Below, piece after piece: positions 37,343 to 48,637 of a stretch of DNA of 55,807 nt (its first letter is position 1; every line of letters begins with the position of its first letter). The stretch is taken from NCBI GenBank assembly GCA_003563385.1, contig PWRZ01000180.1:1-55807 (forward strand). The letters run 5' to 3'. Position numbers and translations under genes: made by a program. The notes beneath the pieces were generated by a model, which saw only the letters and a list, made by a program, of their open reading frames with translations, did no database searches and was not told the origin of the DNA. The DNA is from Syntrophomonadaceae bacterium (lineage in GTDB: Bacteria > Bacillota > Dethiobacteria > DTU022 > UBA8154).

Positions 37343-38119
37343 TCAGCGGCCGTCTTTGTTGTTGCCTCCCCAGATAGTTACAATAAGCGCCCCCGCTGCT
37401 GCGGCAAGGATAACAGAAATGTGCAATTCGGCAGGGAACAGGGTCCGACCGGACCCCAAAATCATTCCGGCGGTAAAAAAAGAGAAAAAACCTTTGTACC
37501 GCTGGAACACCAGCGCTATAATCCTGGCCAGCCCGAACAGCCCTATAATGCAGCCGGCGGCAAATATAAGAAGAGGAAGCCAGTCCAGGTTTCGCAGGAA
37601 ATCCAGTATATCCCGGTACACACCCATAATAATGAGGACGGCGCTGCCTGATATGCCCGGTATAAGCATGGTGGCGCTGGATACAATCCCGGCCAAAAAG
37701 ATAACTACATTGGAAGTGTATTCCCCCAGGGGCAGTACGGCAAGGGGCTCAATAGCAATGATCCAGCCTAAAACGGTGCCCCAAATGAGGTATACGCTTC
37801 TTTTTTTGGAGAACGTACATTTATTGATCCGCAGTATAAGAGGCGCCGAGGCCCAGAGGGCGCCGAGAAGAAAGGAATAAATAACCTGCGGCCAGACGTT
37901 TAAGAGGTGGTGCAGGGAGTGGGCCCAGAAGAGCAGTCCTGCTGCAGTGCCTGCGGCAAATGTTATGTATGGCTTTAGGTTGAAAGTGGCCAGGTCCAGG
38001 AGAATCTGCCTGTATAAGCCCAGGATTATAAATGCAGTTCCACCGCTGAGCCCCGGCAGGATAAGGGCAAACCCCATGAATATCCCCTGCAAGAATTTTT
38101 TCAATTTTTTGTCCTCCAC
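37343..38119 (-). CDS. DUF368 family membrane protein
   Basis: QGIFMGFALILPGLSGGTAFIILGLYRQIL...LIPGISGSAVLIIMGVYRDIL: duplicated PG(L/I)SG(G/S) motifs typical of DUF368. Confidence 0.9.
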   Translation of the reverse strand: MEDKKLKKFLQGIFMGFALILPGLSGGTAFIILGLYRQILLDLATFNLKPYITFAAGTAAGLLFWAHSLHHLLNVWPQVIYSFLLGALWASAPLILRINKCTFSKKRSVYLIWGTVLGWIIAIEPLAVLPLGEYTSNVVIFLAGIVSSATMLIPGISGSAVLIIMGVYRDILDFLRNLDWLPLLIFAAGCIIGLFGLARIIALVFQRYKGFFSFFTAGMILGSGRTLFPAELHISVILAAAAGALIVTIWGGNNKDGR

Positions 38120-38222
38120 TATCCTTTTTTTTCATATTCTATTATTTGGGCCGCATACCTGCTTCAATTGACAAAAAGAATGGTTTATAATAGCATAAGT
38201 TAAATGGCGAGGAGGATGAAGC

Positions 38223-38390
38223 GTGGAAGAAGCGAAGAAAAAACTGCTCGAAAGCGCTCCTAAGGGAAGGTTGCCCTGCGTCATCGCTTTCAAGGTTGCC
38301 AGAGATTACAATTTGACGGCTGCAGAGGTCGGACAGCTGTGCAATGAGCTTAAAATAAAGATAGTGAACTGCCAGCTGGGATGCTTTTAA
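38223..38390 (+). CDS. Small hypothetical protein (55 aa) ending in CQLGCF
   Basis: GTG ORF below the track cutoff: MEEAKKKLLESAPKGRLPCVIAFKVARDYNLTAAEVGQLCNELKIKIVNCQLGCF; 'gaggaggatgaagc' RBS upstream. Confidence 0.75.
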   Translation: MEEAKKKLLESAPKGRLPCVIAFKVARDYNLTAAEVGQLCNELKIKIVNCQLGCF

Positions 38391-38392
38391 GG

Positions 38393-38770
38393 TTGACAAA
38401 GGGACGGGGTACCTGTCAAGTTGACAAGGGGACGCAAGTTGACAGGGGGACGGGGTACCTGTCAACATTGGTGCCTGGCAACGTTGACAAGGGTGACAGA
38501 GGGACGGGGTACCTGTCAACATTTTAACACTATACAGTGTAAACCTTACTCAGGTACCATCTACCTGAACCCTTATTCATGTGGAACAATGGTTCTGTCC
38601 CCGAATTTGAATTTCCCCTGGGACCGCCTAATTTTTTTCTAATCAGGTTATCAAGATATCCCTCAGGTTGACAGGTACCCCGTCCCCCTGTCACCCAGGT
38701 TGACAGGTACCCCGTCCCCCTGTCACCGGTACCCCGTCCCCCTGTCCCCCCCCCCCTGTCACCCCCCCCG
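38393..38770. repeat. REP-like palindrome cluster, copies in opposite orientations around a central spacer
   Basis: TTGACA(A)..GGGACGGGGTACCTGTCAA near 38393-38419, 38439-38465, 38484-38519; reverse-complement TTGACAGGTACCCCGTCCCCCTGTCA at 38668-38693, 38700-38725, plus truncated copies and poly-C at 38728-38770. Confidence 0.9.
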
Positions 38771-38831
38771 GAGGTACGTCACCGTGCTATCTTTTGGGGT
38801 GGCTGGATTGAAGGAGCTGCGGTAAAGGAGT

Positions 38832-40085
38832 GTGTGGTTTTTGCTTACGGTTTTGAGTGTCCAGGAAGCACAGCGGCGCATTCTCGAGTCCATTAAGGAC
38901 GGTAGAACAGCGATTGAAGCTGTCGAAGTTTCCTCTTCTCTGGGTAGGGTAACGGCGGAAGCGGTTTTGGCGCCGGAGATGCTGCCCTCTTTTGATCGTT
39001 CTACAATGGATGGTTTTGCGCTGAAAAGCTCAGATACTTTTGGGGCATCGGAAAGCCTGCCTGCACTGCTCAAAATTAAAGGGGAGGTGCTCATGGGAGC
39101 AGGCCCCCCGGGCACCGTGGAACAGGGCGAAGCGATGGGCATTTCCACAGGAGGAATGCTCCCCCCCGGCAGCGATAGTGTCTCTATGGTGGAGTACTGC
39201 GAGATCATCGGGGACAGCGTTGCCGTCTTACGTCCCGTTGCTCCTTATGAAAATACTCTGCGGGAGGGAGAGGACTTTGGCCGGGGCGACTTGGTGCTGT
39301 CCAGCGGTCACGCCATCCGCCCGCAGGATATTGGTGTATTAATGGCGCTCGGTATCGCGGCTGTCAATGTATATGCACGACCGCGCGTGGACATAATTTC
39401 GACCGGGGACGAACTTGTCTACCCCGGGGGGAAACCGGCGCCGGGACAGATAAGAGATGTTAACGGTCCGGCCCTTGCAGCGCAGGTGTTTGAAAGCGGT
39501 GCTCTGCCTCATTACCGGGGCATTTTTGCCGACCAGGAAGAAAAACTGCAAGCGGCCCTGCTGGCCTCACTTGAGGAGGCCGATATCGTCCTCATCTCCG
39601 GCGGCAGCTCGGTAGGGGAAAGAGATGTTACCGTAAGGGTCATCGATAATATTCCCGGGGGCGAGGTGCTTTTCCACGGCATCTCCATGAGGCCCGGCAA
39701 ACCGGCTATCTACGGGATGAGCAGCGGGAAGCCTGTCTACGGGCTTTCGGGCAACCCCGTTTCGGCGATGTTTTCTTTTCTCCTCTTTGTTAAACCGGTG
39801 CTGCGTTCCCTGCAGGGGCTGCCTCCTTTTGCTCCTTTTGTTCCTTACATTGATGCACTGTTGGACAGCAATTTTTCCTCTCCGGGGGGCAGAGAGGACT
39901 ATGTCAGGGTTGCACTGTTAAGGGATGAAGATGCGCCGGCGGGAGAAGGCGCTGCCCGTGCCAGGCCGGTATACGGTGGGCCGGGCCTGCTCAATACCAT
40001 GGTTAAGGCTGATGGTTTTTTTATTATCCCCAGGGATGTCGAAGGCCTGCCGGCGGGTTCCCCGGTAAAAGTTTATCTCTTTTAA
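38832..40085 (+). CDS. moeA: Molybdopterin molybdenumtransferase MoeA
   Basis: SFDRSTMDGFAL; ISTGDELV.PGGKPAPGQIRDVNGPAL; ISGGSSVGERDVT; MRPGKPAIYG...GLSGNPVSAMFSF. Exact start uncertain. Confidence 0.93.
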   Translation: MWFLLTVLSVQEAQRRILESIKDGRTAIEAVEVSSSLGRVTAEAVLAPEMLPSFDRSTMDGFALKSSDTFGASESLPALLKIKGEVLMGAGPPGTVEQGEAMGISTGGMLPPGSDSVSMVEYCEIIGDSVAVLRPVAPYENTLREGEDFGRGDLVLSSGHAIRPQDIGVLMALGIAAVNVYARPRVDIISTGDELVYPGGKPAPGQIRDVNGPALAAQVFESGALPHYRGIFADQEEKLQAALLASLEEADIVLISGGSSVGERDVTVRVIDNIPGGEVLFHGISMRPGKPAIYGMSSGKPVYGLSGNPVSAMFSFLLFVKPVLRSLQGLPPFAPFVPYIDALLDSNFSSPGGREDYVRVALLRDEDAPAGEGAARARPVYGGPGLLNTMVKADGFFIIPRDVEGLPAGSPVKVYLF

Positions 40086-40108
40086 TTGCTACATTATGGT
40101 GAGGAGGA

Positions 40109-42046
40109 TTGGCCCTTTTGGATAGAAAAGTGTACCTGAGCAACACCCCCCTTTCAAGGGCACAGGAAGCATTTTTGGAGGCGGCATTGAGAAGGGAACC
40201 GGGCATCGAGGAGATCGATACCACTGCTGCGGCCGGCCGGGTTACTGCTGCTCCCGTTTTTGCACGCCTGTCTTCGCCTCATTATCATGCTTCGGCCATG
40301 GACGGCGTGGCCGTGAGGGCGTCGGATACTTTCGGGGTTACCCCTACTTCTCCCGGCAGGCTGCTGCTGGGAGAAAACGCTTTTTACGTCGATACCGGCG
40401 GGGAGCTGCCCCCGGGCTGTGACGCCGTTATCATGATCGAAGATGTCATCTTTCCCGACAGGGATAATGCAGGGATGATAGAAATAAGGGAACCGGCCAC
40501 TCCCTGGCAGCATGTGCGCTCAATTGGAGAGGACATTGCCGCAGCGGAGATGATCCTGCCCTCCTATCACCGCATCAGGCCCTTTGACCTCGGTGCACTG
40601 CTCGGCGGAGGCATTTTTAATGTTAAAGTCTTGAAGGAGCCGGCAGTGGCCATAATACCGACAGGCAGTGAGCTGGTGGCCCCCGGAGCGATACCCCCCC
40701 CGGGGAAAATCACTGAGTCCAACTCCTATACTTTTGCTGCCGCTGTGCATGCCTGGGGGGGAAGGGCCGTTAAATATCCCATAGTGGAGGATGAACCGGA
40801 AAAATTAAAAGAGTCCCTGGAGCAGGCGGCCCGCCAGAGCGACCTGGTCCTGGTAAGCGCCGGCTCATCGGCGGGCAGGAAGGACCATACCCTTACGGCC
40901 CTGGAGGCGCTCGGTGAGGTGATTGTTCACGGGGTAGCCATGCGGCCGGGCAAGCCGGTAATACTGGGAATGATAGGGACAACTCCGGTAATGGGAGTTC
41001 CCGGTTATCCTGTGGCTGCCTATCTTTCCCTGGAGCTGTTTGTAAAACCGCTCCTTTACCACTGGCAGAAGCGGCCATTACCTCCCCCAAACGTCCTGGA
41101 GGCGTACAGCTCCCGCCGCGTTTATTCTTCTCTAAAGGAAAATGAATTTCTGCGCCTTAAAGTGGGGAAAGTGGGGGAAAGGTTCGTGGCCACTCCACTG
41201 CCCCGCGGGTCCGGCGTGACGATGTCGCTGGTGAGGGCCGACGGCATAACTTTAATACCGCAGGACAAAGAAGGAATAGAGGCCGGGGAGAAAATAGATG
41301 TGGAGCTGTGGCGTTCCCGGGAGGAGATCGAAAATACCATAGTATGCCTGGGAAGCCATGACCTGAGCCTGGATATCCTTTCCGACCTGCTCAAAAAAGA
41401 GGGCGGCGGCATTACCCTTTCATCGGCCCATGTGGGCAGCATGGGTGGAATTATGGCCCTTAAAAGGGGAGAAACCCATATCGCCGGAATGCATCTGCTC
41501 GACCAGGAAAGCGGCGTTTACAACATACCGTACCTGCGGCGATACCTTCCCGACCTCGAGCTGGTCCTTGTGCACCTGGCCAGGAGGGAACTGGGCCTTT
41601 TTGTCGCTCCCGGCAACAGGCGCCGGATATTTGACATTGAGGACCTCTGCCGAGATGATGTCCTTTTTGTCAACAGGCAGAAGGGGGCGGGCACCCGCCT
41701 TTACCTGGACTACATGATTAAGGAAAAAAAGCTCGACCCGGCGCGGATAAAGGGCTACGAAAGAGAGGAGTTCAACCACCTGGCTGTGGCTGCAGCCGTT
41801 GCCGCAGGTAGCGCAGATGCGGGACTGGGGATCAGGGCCGCTGCAGAGGCCCTCGGGGTGGATTTCATTCCGCTGACGCAGGAGTCATACGACCTCGCCA
41901 TGCCGGCGGCCTTCTACCAATTGCCTCCCTGCAGGGCCCTGCTTGGAGTAATAAGCTCCCCTTCTTTCAGGGAGGCCGTGCAAGCACTGGGGGGCTATGA
42001 CCTGCAGGAGTGCGGCTCACTGATGTGGCAGTCGCATAATAAGTAA
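40109..42046 (+). CDS. MoeA-type molybdopterin biosynthesis protein fused to C-terminal PBP-like (LysR substrate-binding type) domain
   Basis: MoeA half: SSPHYHASAMDGVAV, IPTGSELV.PG, SAGSSAGRKDHT, MRPGKPVILG; C-terminal half: SLDILSDLLKKEGGGITLSSAHVGSMGGIMALKRGETHIAGMHLLD...FVNRQKGAGTRLYLDYM. Confidence 0.92.
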   Translation: MALLDRKVYLSNTPLSRAQEAFLEAALRREPGIEEIDTTAAAGRVTAAPVFARLSSPHYHASAMDGVAVRASDTFGVTPTSPGRLLLGENAFYVDTGGELPPGCDAVIMIEDVIFPDRDNAGMIEIREPATPWQHVRSIGEDIAAAEMILPSYHRIRPFDLGALLGGGIFNVKVLKEPAVAIIPTGSELVAPGAIPPPGKITESNSYTFAAAVHAWGGRAVKYPIVEDEPEKLKESLEQAARQSDLVLVSAGSSAGRKDHTLTALEALGEVIVHGVAMRPGKPVILGMIGTTPVMGVPGYPVAAYLSLELFVKPLLYHWQKRPLPPPNVLEAYSSRRVYSSLKENEFLRLKVGKVGERFVATPLPRGSGVTMSLVRADGITLIPQDKEGIEAGEKIDVELWRSREEIENTIVCLGSHDLSLDILSDLLKKEGGGITLSSAHVGSMGGIMALKRGETHIAGMHLLDQESGVYNIPYLRRYLPDLELVLVHLARRELGLFVAPGNRRRIFDIEDLCRDDVLFVNRQKGAGTRLYLDYMIKEKKLDPARIKGYEREEFNHLAVAAAVAAGSADAGLGIRAAAEALGVDFIPLTQESYDLAMPAAFYQLPPCRALLGVISSPSFREAVQALGGYDLQECGSLMWQSHNK

Positions 42047-42082
42047 ACAGCCGGCAATACTGCTGGCAGGACGGTGATTTAG

Positions 42083-42619
42083 TTGCAAAGTGAAAACCAC
42101 CATCACGATATTACCAGGATTGTCAGGGCTGCGGTGCTGACGGTCAGCGACCGCAGCGCCCGCGGTGAGAGGGAAGATGCCGGTGGGCCGTTGATTGAAG
42201 AGATAGTGCGCAGCAAAGGGTGGGAGGTAATAGTCTACAGCGTCGTTCCCGATGACAGGACGGCCATCAAGAACGAGCTGATCAGGCTGGCCGACAATTT
42301 GGAAGCGGACCTTATCCTGACCACGGGGGGCACGGGCCTGGCGGCAAGGGATATTACACCGGAGGCGACGCTGGACGTTATCGACAGGCCGGTTCCCGGC
42401 ATGGCTGAGGCCATGCGCAGTGAGAGCCTCAAAAAGACGCCTTACGCCATGCTTTCGCGGGCTGTGTGCGGGGTAAGGGGAACTTCGCTCATTGTCAATC
42501 TCCCGGGCAGCCCCCGGGCCGTGCAGGAGTGCCTGGAGGTAATACTGCCCGTTGTCCCGCACGCCGTTGAGCTGCTGCGAGGCAGTGTCACAGATTGTGC
42601 CCCTCCCGCGGACAGCTGA
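42083..42619 (+). CDS. MogA/MoaB family molybdenum cofactor biosynthesis protein
   Basis: AAVLTVSDRSARGEREDAGGPLI; LILTTGGTGLAARDITPEATLDVIDRPVPGMAEAMR; NLPGSPRAVQECLE. Confidence 0.93.
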   Translation: MQSENHHHDITRIVRAAVLTVSDRSARGEREDAGGPLIEEIVRSKGWEVIVYSVVPDDRTAIKNELIRLADNLEADLILTTGGTGLAARDITPEATLDVIDRPVPGMAEAMRSESLKKTPYAMLSRAVCGVRGTSLIVNLPGSPRAVQECLEVILPVVPHAVELLRGSVTDCAPPADS

Positions 42620-42809
42620 ATATTACATATTTTTTTTTCAGCGGGATATAATAATGGCTGCTGGTATTCTTTGAGAAAATAAGCAATTAAAAGAAACAGG
42701 GAGTATTTGCGCCTTCAATTGAGTATGATTGCTTTTTTGCTTCTTTATCAAGCTTTTGTTTCGTTTGCTTATGAGCGTTGTTGCCTGTAATATATGTGTG
42801 GAAAGATTG

Positions 42810-42836
42810 TTAGCACTCCTTTAAAGAGAGTGCTAA
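42810..42836. promoter_or_regulatory. CIRCE element (HrcA operator)
   Basis: TTAGCACTC-CTTTAAAGA-GAGTGCTAA: perfect 9-N9-9 upstream of groES. Confidence 0.98.
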
Positions 42837-42893
42837 CAGGTGGCATATCACAAAGTGACGCCAATTAAAATTATATTAAGGAGGTATAACTCT

Positions 42894-43181
42894 ATGAATC
42901 TGAAACCTTTGGGAGACAGGGTAATCATCAAGGTTTTGGAAAAGGAAGAAAAGACCACCGGGGGCATTGTGCTTCCGGACAAGGCCAAGGAAAGGCCCCA
43001 GGATGGAGAGGTAAAAGCTGTTGGCCCGGGGAAAATACTCGATGATGGAACAAAAGTGCAGATGGAAGTCAAAGTTGGGGACACGGTTGTTTTTTCCAAG
43101 TATGCCGGTTCAGAAATAAAGATCAACGGCGAGGAGTACTTAATTTTAAGGCAGGATGATATCCTGGCTGTATATTCCTGA
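42894..43181 (+). CDS. groES: Co-chaperonin GroES
   Basis: [40 protein letters not shown]...; RBS aaggaggt. Confidence 0.98.
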   Translation: MNLKPLGDRVIIKVLEKEEKTTGGIVLPDKAKERPQDGEVKAVGPGKILDDGTKVQMEVKVGDTVVFSKYAGSEIKINGEEYLILRQDDILAVYS

Positions 43182-43284
43182 ATTTGAGCTATAATGATCA
43201 CCGGTTTGCCGGATAAGATAAAAGTGACAAATATCCAGGCATACTTAACGATACTCAAAGAAAAAGATAATTTAAGATACTTAA

Positions 43285-44922
<1,638 letters not shown>

Positions 44923-44944
44923 AAGATACAAAAGGCGTTAATTA

Positions 44945-44994
44945 AAAGGGGCCGTCCCAGGGGCTACTTTGGGCACGGCCCCTTTCTTTTTTTT
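44945..44994 (+). terminator. Rho-independent terminator after groEL
   Basis: AAAGGGGCCGT...ACGGCCCCTTT followed by CTTTTTTTT. Confidence 0.92.
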
Positions 44995-45155
44995 AGGTTG
45001 CAGGAAAAATGAAAGAGTTTGACGAATAGAAAAACGAAAAGTTGAAGAATAGAAAAACTAAAAGACCTTCCGGCGGCCACACGGCCACAGTGACAAGTTG
45101 CTGGAGAGCCGGTTAGCAGTCGTTTAATAAGGCCATTATAATAAAGGAGAAATAC

Positions 45156-46694
45156 ATGGGAGCAGCAGAAAAGGTAGTTATACTGGATTTTGGCGGGCAG
45201 TACACACAGCTGATAGCCAGGAGAGTTCGGGAGCTGAAAGTTTACTGCGAGATTAAACCGTACAATGTGACGCTTGCGGAGCTGCTGGAAGCGGAGCCGT
45301 CTGCACTTATTTTATCAGGGGGGGCGGGGAGCGTATGCAAGCATGGTGCCCCCCGCTGTGACGAGGGTATTTACGGTATCGGCGTTCCCATACTCGGTAT
45401 CTGCTACGGTATGCAGTTGATGGCCGCGGACCTTGGCGGGATTGTTAAGGAAGCGCAAAAGCGGGAGTACGGGAAAACCAGTATTACCATCACCAAAAGG
45501 GTGGAGCTCTTCAAGGGGCTGGGAGAACAGCTCGTGGCCTGGATGAGCCACGCCGACCAGGTTAGGGAAGCGCCCCCCGGATTTGCAGTAGTTGCCGTCA
45601 GCGACAATACACCCGTTGCTGCCATCGCAGACGAGGACAGAAAGTTTTACGGGCTGCAGTTCCACCCGGAGGTCATCCATACTCCCCAGGGGCAGATGAT
45701 GCTGAGCAATTTTCTGTTCCACATCTGCCGCTTTTCGGGCAGCTGGACGATGGAGAATTTTGTTGAATTGAGCATCAGGGATATCAGGGAGAAGGTGGGA
45801 GACGAAGGGAGGGCCGTTTGCGGCTTGAGCGGGGGGATCGACTCTTCCGTTGCCGCGGTGCTGATGCACAGGGCCATCGGCTCCAGGCTGACCTGCATAT
45901 TTGTCGATCACGGCCTTCTGCGCAAGGGTGAAAAAGAGCAGGTCATCTCTACTTTTGAGGGCCATTTTAATATGGATATCGTGGTCGTGGATGCCGCTTC
46001 CGAGTTTCTCTCGCGCCTTCGCGGTGTTACCGGCCCCGAGGAGAAGAGAAAAGTGATCGGCAACCACTTTATCAGGGTTTTTGAACGGGAGGCGCAGAAA
46101 CTCGGTGACGTTGAATACCTGGTGCAGGGGACTCTTTACCCGGATGTTATCGAAAGCGGCACCGCCACCGCCGCCGTTATCAAGTCCCACCACAACGTCG
46201 GCGGGCTGCCGGAAGACATGGATTTCAAGCTTATAGAACCCCTGCGCCACCTCTTTAAAGACGAAGCGCGCCTGGTAGCACAGGAGCTCGGCCTTCCGGA
46301 AGAAGTAGTCTGGAGGCACCCCTTCCCGGGACCGGGCCTGGCCGTGCGTGTTCTCGGCGAGGTTACCCCGGAGAAGCTCTCCGTGTTGAGGGAGGCAGAT
46401 GCCATAATTATCGAAGAGATTAAAAAAGCCGGCCTTTACCGCAAGATATGGCAGGCTTTTGCTGTTTTACCGGGGGTGCTCAGCGTTGGTGTGCAGGGTG
46501 ACGGTCGTTCATATGCCCATACTATTGTCCTGCGTGCTGTTACCAGCCAGGACGGCATGACCGCGGACTGGTTTCCTTTTCCCTACGATGTCCTGGGACA
46601 GATATCGAGCAGGCTGGTGAATGAGATTGCGCAGGTGAATCGTTTTGTTTACGACGTTTCTTCCAAGCCTCCCGCAACCATAGAGTGGGAGTAA
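45156..46694 (+). CDS. guaA: GMP synthase (glutamine-hydrolysing)
   Basis: [49 protein letters not shown]-terminal PPATIEWE. Confidence 0.98.
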   Translation: MGAAEKVVILDFGGQYTQLIARRVRELKVYCEIKPYNVTLAELLEAEPSALILSGGAGSVCKHGAPRCDEGIYGIGVPILGICYGMQLMAADLGGIVKEAQKREYGKTSITITKRVELFKGLGEQLVAWMSHADQVREAPPGFAVVAVSDNTPVAAIADEDRKFYGLQFHPEVIHTPQGQMMLSNFLFHICRFSGSWTMENFVELSIRDIREKVGDEGRAVCGLSGGIDSSVAAVLMHRAIGSRLTCIFVDHGLLRKGEKEQVISTFEGHFNMDIVVVDAASEFLSRLRGVTGPEEKRKVIGNHFIRVFEREAQKLGDVEYLVQGTLYPDVIESGTATAAVIKSHHNVGGLPEDMDFKLIEPLRHLFKDEARLVAQELGLPEEVVWRHPFPGPGLAVRVLGEVTPEKLSVLREADAIIIEEIKKAGLYRKIWQAFAVLPGVLSVGVQGDGRSYAHTIVLRAVTSQDGMTADWFPFPYDVLGQISSRLVNEIAQVNRFVYDVSSKPPATIEWE

Positions 46695-46790
46695 GGCGGC
46701 ATAAAGGTCGGCCGGGGCGGGGGTTGCCACAAAATCTCCGCGAGCTGTTCCCGGCCGTTTACCTTATATAATATTGGGGGTTTGCGAGCG

Positions 46791-47315
46791 ATGAATAGAG
46801 TAGGTATTGTTATGGGCAGCGACTCGGACCTGCCCGTTATGTCTGCAAGTATCAAGGCCCTGGAAGAGTTCGGCATCTCCGCCGAAATGTTCATACTGTC
46901 CGCGCACCGCCTACCAGATGAGACCGCGGCTTACGCCCGCGGTGCCGCTTCCAGGGGAATAGAGGTTATCATAGCCGGTGCCGGGGCGGCGGCACACCTG
47001 GCCGGTGCCACGGCCGCATTGACACCGCTGCCCGTTGTCGCCGTCCCTTTAAGCGGTTCCCCGCTGGGCGGGGTTGACGCTCTTTATGCCATGGTGCAGA
47101 TGCCCAGGGGGGTCCCGGTAGCGACGGTGGCTGTTGACGGCGCCTACAATGCCGGCATCCTGGCAGCCCAGATTATCGGGGTTAAGGATGGGCAGGTACG
47201 GGAAAAGATAGTGCAGTTCAAAGAAGATCTCGCCCGGCGGGTAAAAGAGAAAAACGAGCTTTTGCAGCAGTGCGGTTACAAAAAGTACCTGCGCGATGAG
47301 CTGACACAAAAATAA
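46791..47315 (+). CDS. purE: N5-carboxyaminoimidazole ribonucleotide mutase
   Basis: VGIVMGSDSDLPVMSASIKALEEFGISAEMFILSAHRLPDET; AGAGAAAHLAG. Confidence 0.96.
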   Translation: MNRVGIVMGSDSDLPVMSASIKALEEFGISAEMFILSAHRLPDETAAYARGAASRGIEVIIAGAGAAAHLAGATAALTPLPVVAVPLSGSPLGGVDALYAMVQMPRGVPVATVAVDGAYNAGILAAQIIGVKDGQVREKIVQFKEDLARRVKEKNELLQQCGYKKYLRDELTQK

Positions 47316-47334
47316 CGGATCGAGGTGTGCCGAG

Positions 47335-48636
47335 TTGATAGAGAGGTATACCAGGCCCGAAATGGGCGGCATCTGGACGCTGGAAAACAGGTTCAAAAAG
47401 TACCTGCATATTGAGATAGCTGTCTGCCATGCCCTGGCAGAAAAAGGGATCATACCGGCGGCGGCTGCCGAAAGCATTGAGAAGAAGGCCACTTTTAATG
47501 TGCAGAGGATACTGGAAATAGAAAAAGACACCCGGCACGATGTTGTCGCTTTTACACGCTGCGTGGCGGAGAGCCTGGGGGAGGAGTCCCGTTATTTTCA
47601 CTACGGGCTCACTTCTTACGATGTTGTGGACACCGCTTTATCACTGCTTTTAAAGGAAACCGCCGTGCTGATCCGGGAGGGCTTGGACGGGCTCTCCAAA
47701 ATCTTGAAAGAGCAGGCCTTGACCCATCGCCATACCGTTATGATCGGGCGCACACACGGGATTCACGCCGAACCGATTACGCTGGGCTTAAAGTTTGCCC
47801 TCTGGTGGGACGAGATAAACCGGCACAGGGAACGCCTGCAGTGCGCGGAAGAATCAATCTCTTACGGAAAGATGTCCGGCGCGGTGGGCACTTTCGCCCA
47901 CCTTGATCCCTCGGTTGAAGAGTTTGTCTGCCGCAGGCTGGGGCTGAAGCCCGCCCCCATATCGACCCAGATACTACAGCGCGACAGCCATGCACAGTTT
48001 CTAACGGTGATGGCACTGATTGCCTCCACGCTGGACAAAATAGCGGTGGAGATCCGCAGCTTGCAGAAAACAGAGGTGCGTGAGCTCGAAGAGCCCTTTT
48101 ACAAGGGCCAGAAAGGCTCATCGGCCATGCCGCACAAGCGCAACCCCGTCTCCTGCGAGCAGATAAGCGGCCTGGCCCGCCTTGTGAGGACCCATGCACA
48201 GGTTGCATTGGAGAACATTCCTTTATGGCATGAAAGGGATATCTCGCACTCTTCCGCCGAGAGGGTGATATTGCCTGATTCTACCATCCTGGTGGACTAC
48301 ATGCTCTACCAGATGAGGCGCATTATCGGCGGCCTGCACATTTACCCGCAGAACATGCTCAAAAACCTGGAGATGACCGGGGGACTGGTTTATTCCCAGA
48401 GCGTGCTGCTGGCCCTTGTGGAAAAAGGGCTCACCAGGGAGGAAGCATATGACCTGGTCCAGAAGTTGGCCATGCGTTCCTGGGAAGAGGGGCTTCCTTT
48501 CAGGAAGCTCCTGGAAGAGGACCCCAAAATAACTGCGCTTTTATCAGAAGCAGAGCTGCAATCCTGTTTCGACCTGGGCCGGAACTTACGTTTTGTCCCT
48601 TATATATATCAGCGGCTCGGCCTGGAGGCTGAATAA
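47335..48636 (+). CDS. purB: Adenylosuccinate lyase
   Basis: ERYTRPEMGGIWTLENRFKKYLHIE; HYGLTSYDVVDTAL; GSSAMPHKRNPVSCEQISGLAR; TTG start. Confidence 0.97.
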   Translation: MIERYTRPEMGGIWTLENRFKKYLHIEIAVCHALAEKGIIPAAAAESIEKKATFNVQRILEIEKDTRHDVVAFTRCVAESLGEESRYFHYGLTSYDVVDTALSLLLKETAVLIREGLDGLSKILKEQALTHRHTVMIGRTHGIHAEPITLGLKFALWWDEINRHRERLQCAEESISYGKMSGAVGTFAHLDPSVEEFVCRRLGLKPAPISTQILQRDSHAQFLTVMALIASTLDKIAVEIRSLQKTEVRELEEPFYKGQKGSSAMPHKRNPVSCEQISGLARLVRTHAQVALENIPLWHERDISHSSAERVILPDSTILVDYMLYQMRRIIGGLHIYPQNMLKNLEMTGGLVYSQSVLLALVEKGLTREEAYDLVQKLAMRSWEEGLPFRKLLEEDPKITALLSEAELQSCFDLGRNLRFVPYIYQRLGLEAE

Positions 48637-48637
48637 T

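Noticed and set aside
38393-38770. CRISPR array
   Set aside because: Units are palindromic, irregularly spaced and in both orientations, with no uniform spacers or cas genes; fits REP-like repeats.
44996-45155. Guanine (purine) riboswitch before guaA
   Set aside because: No purine aptamer core or matching P1-P3 helices recognised in the leader.
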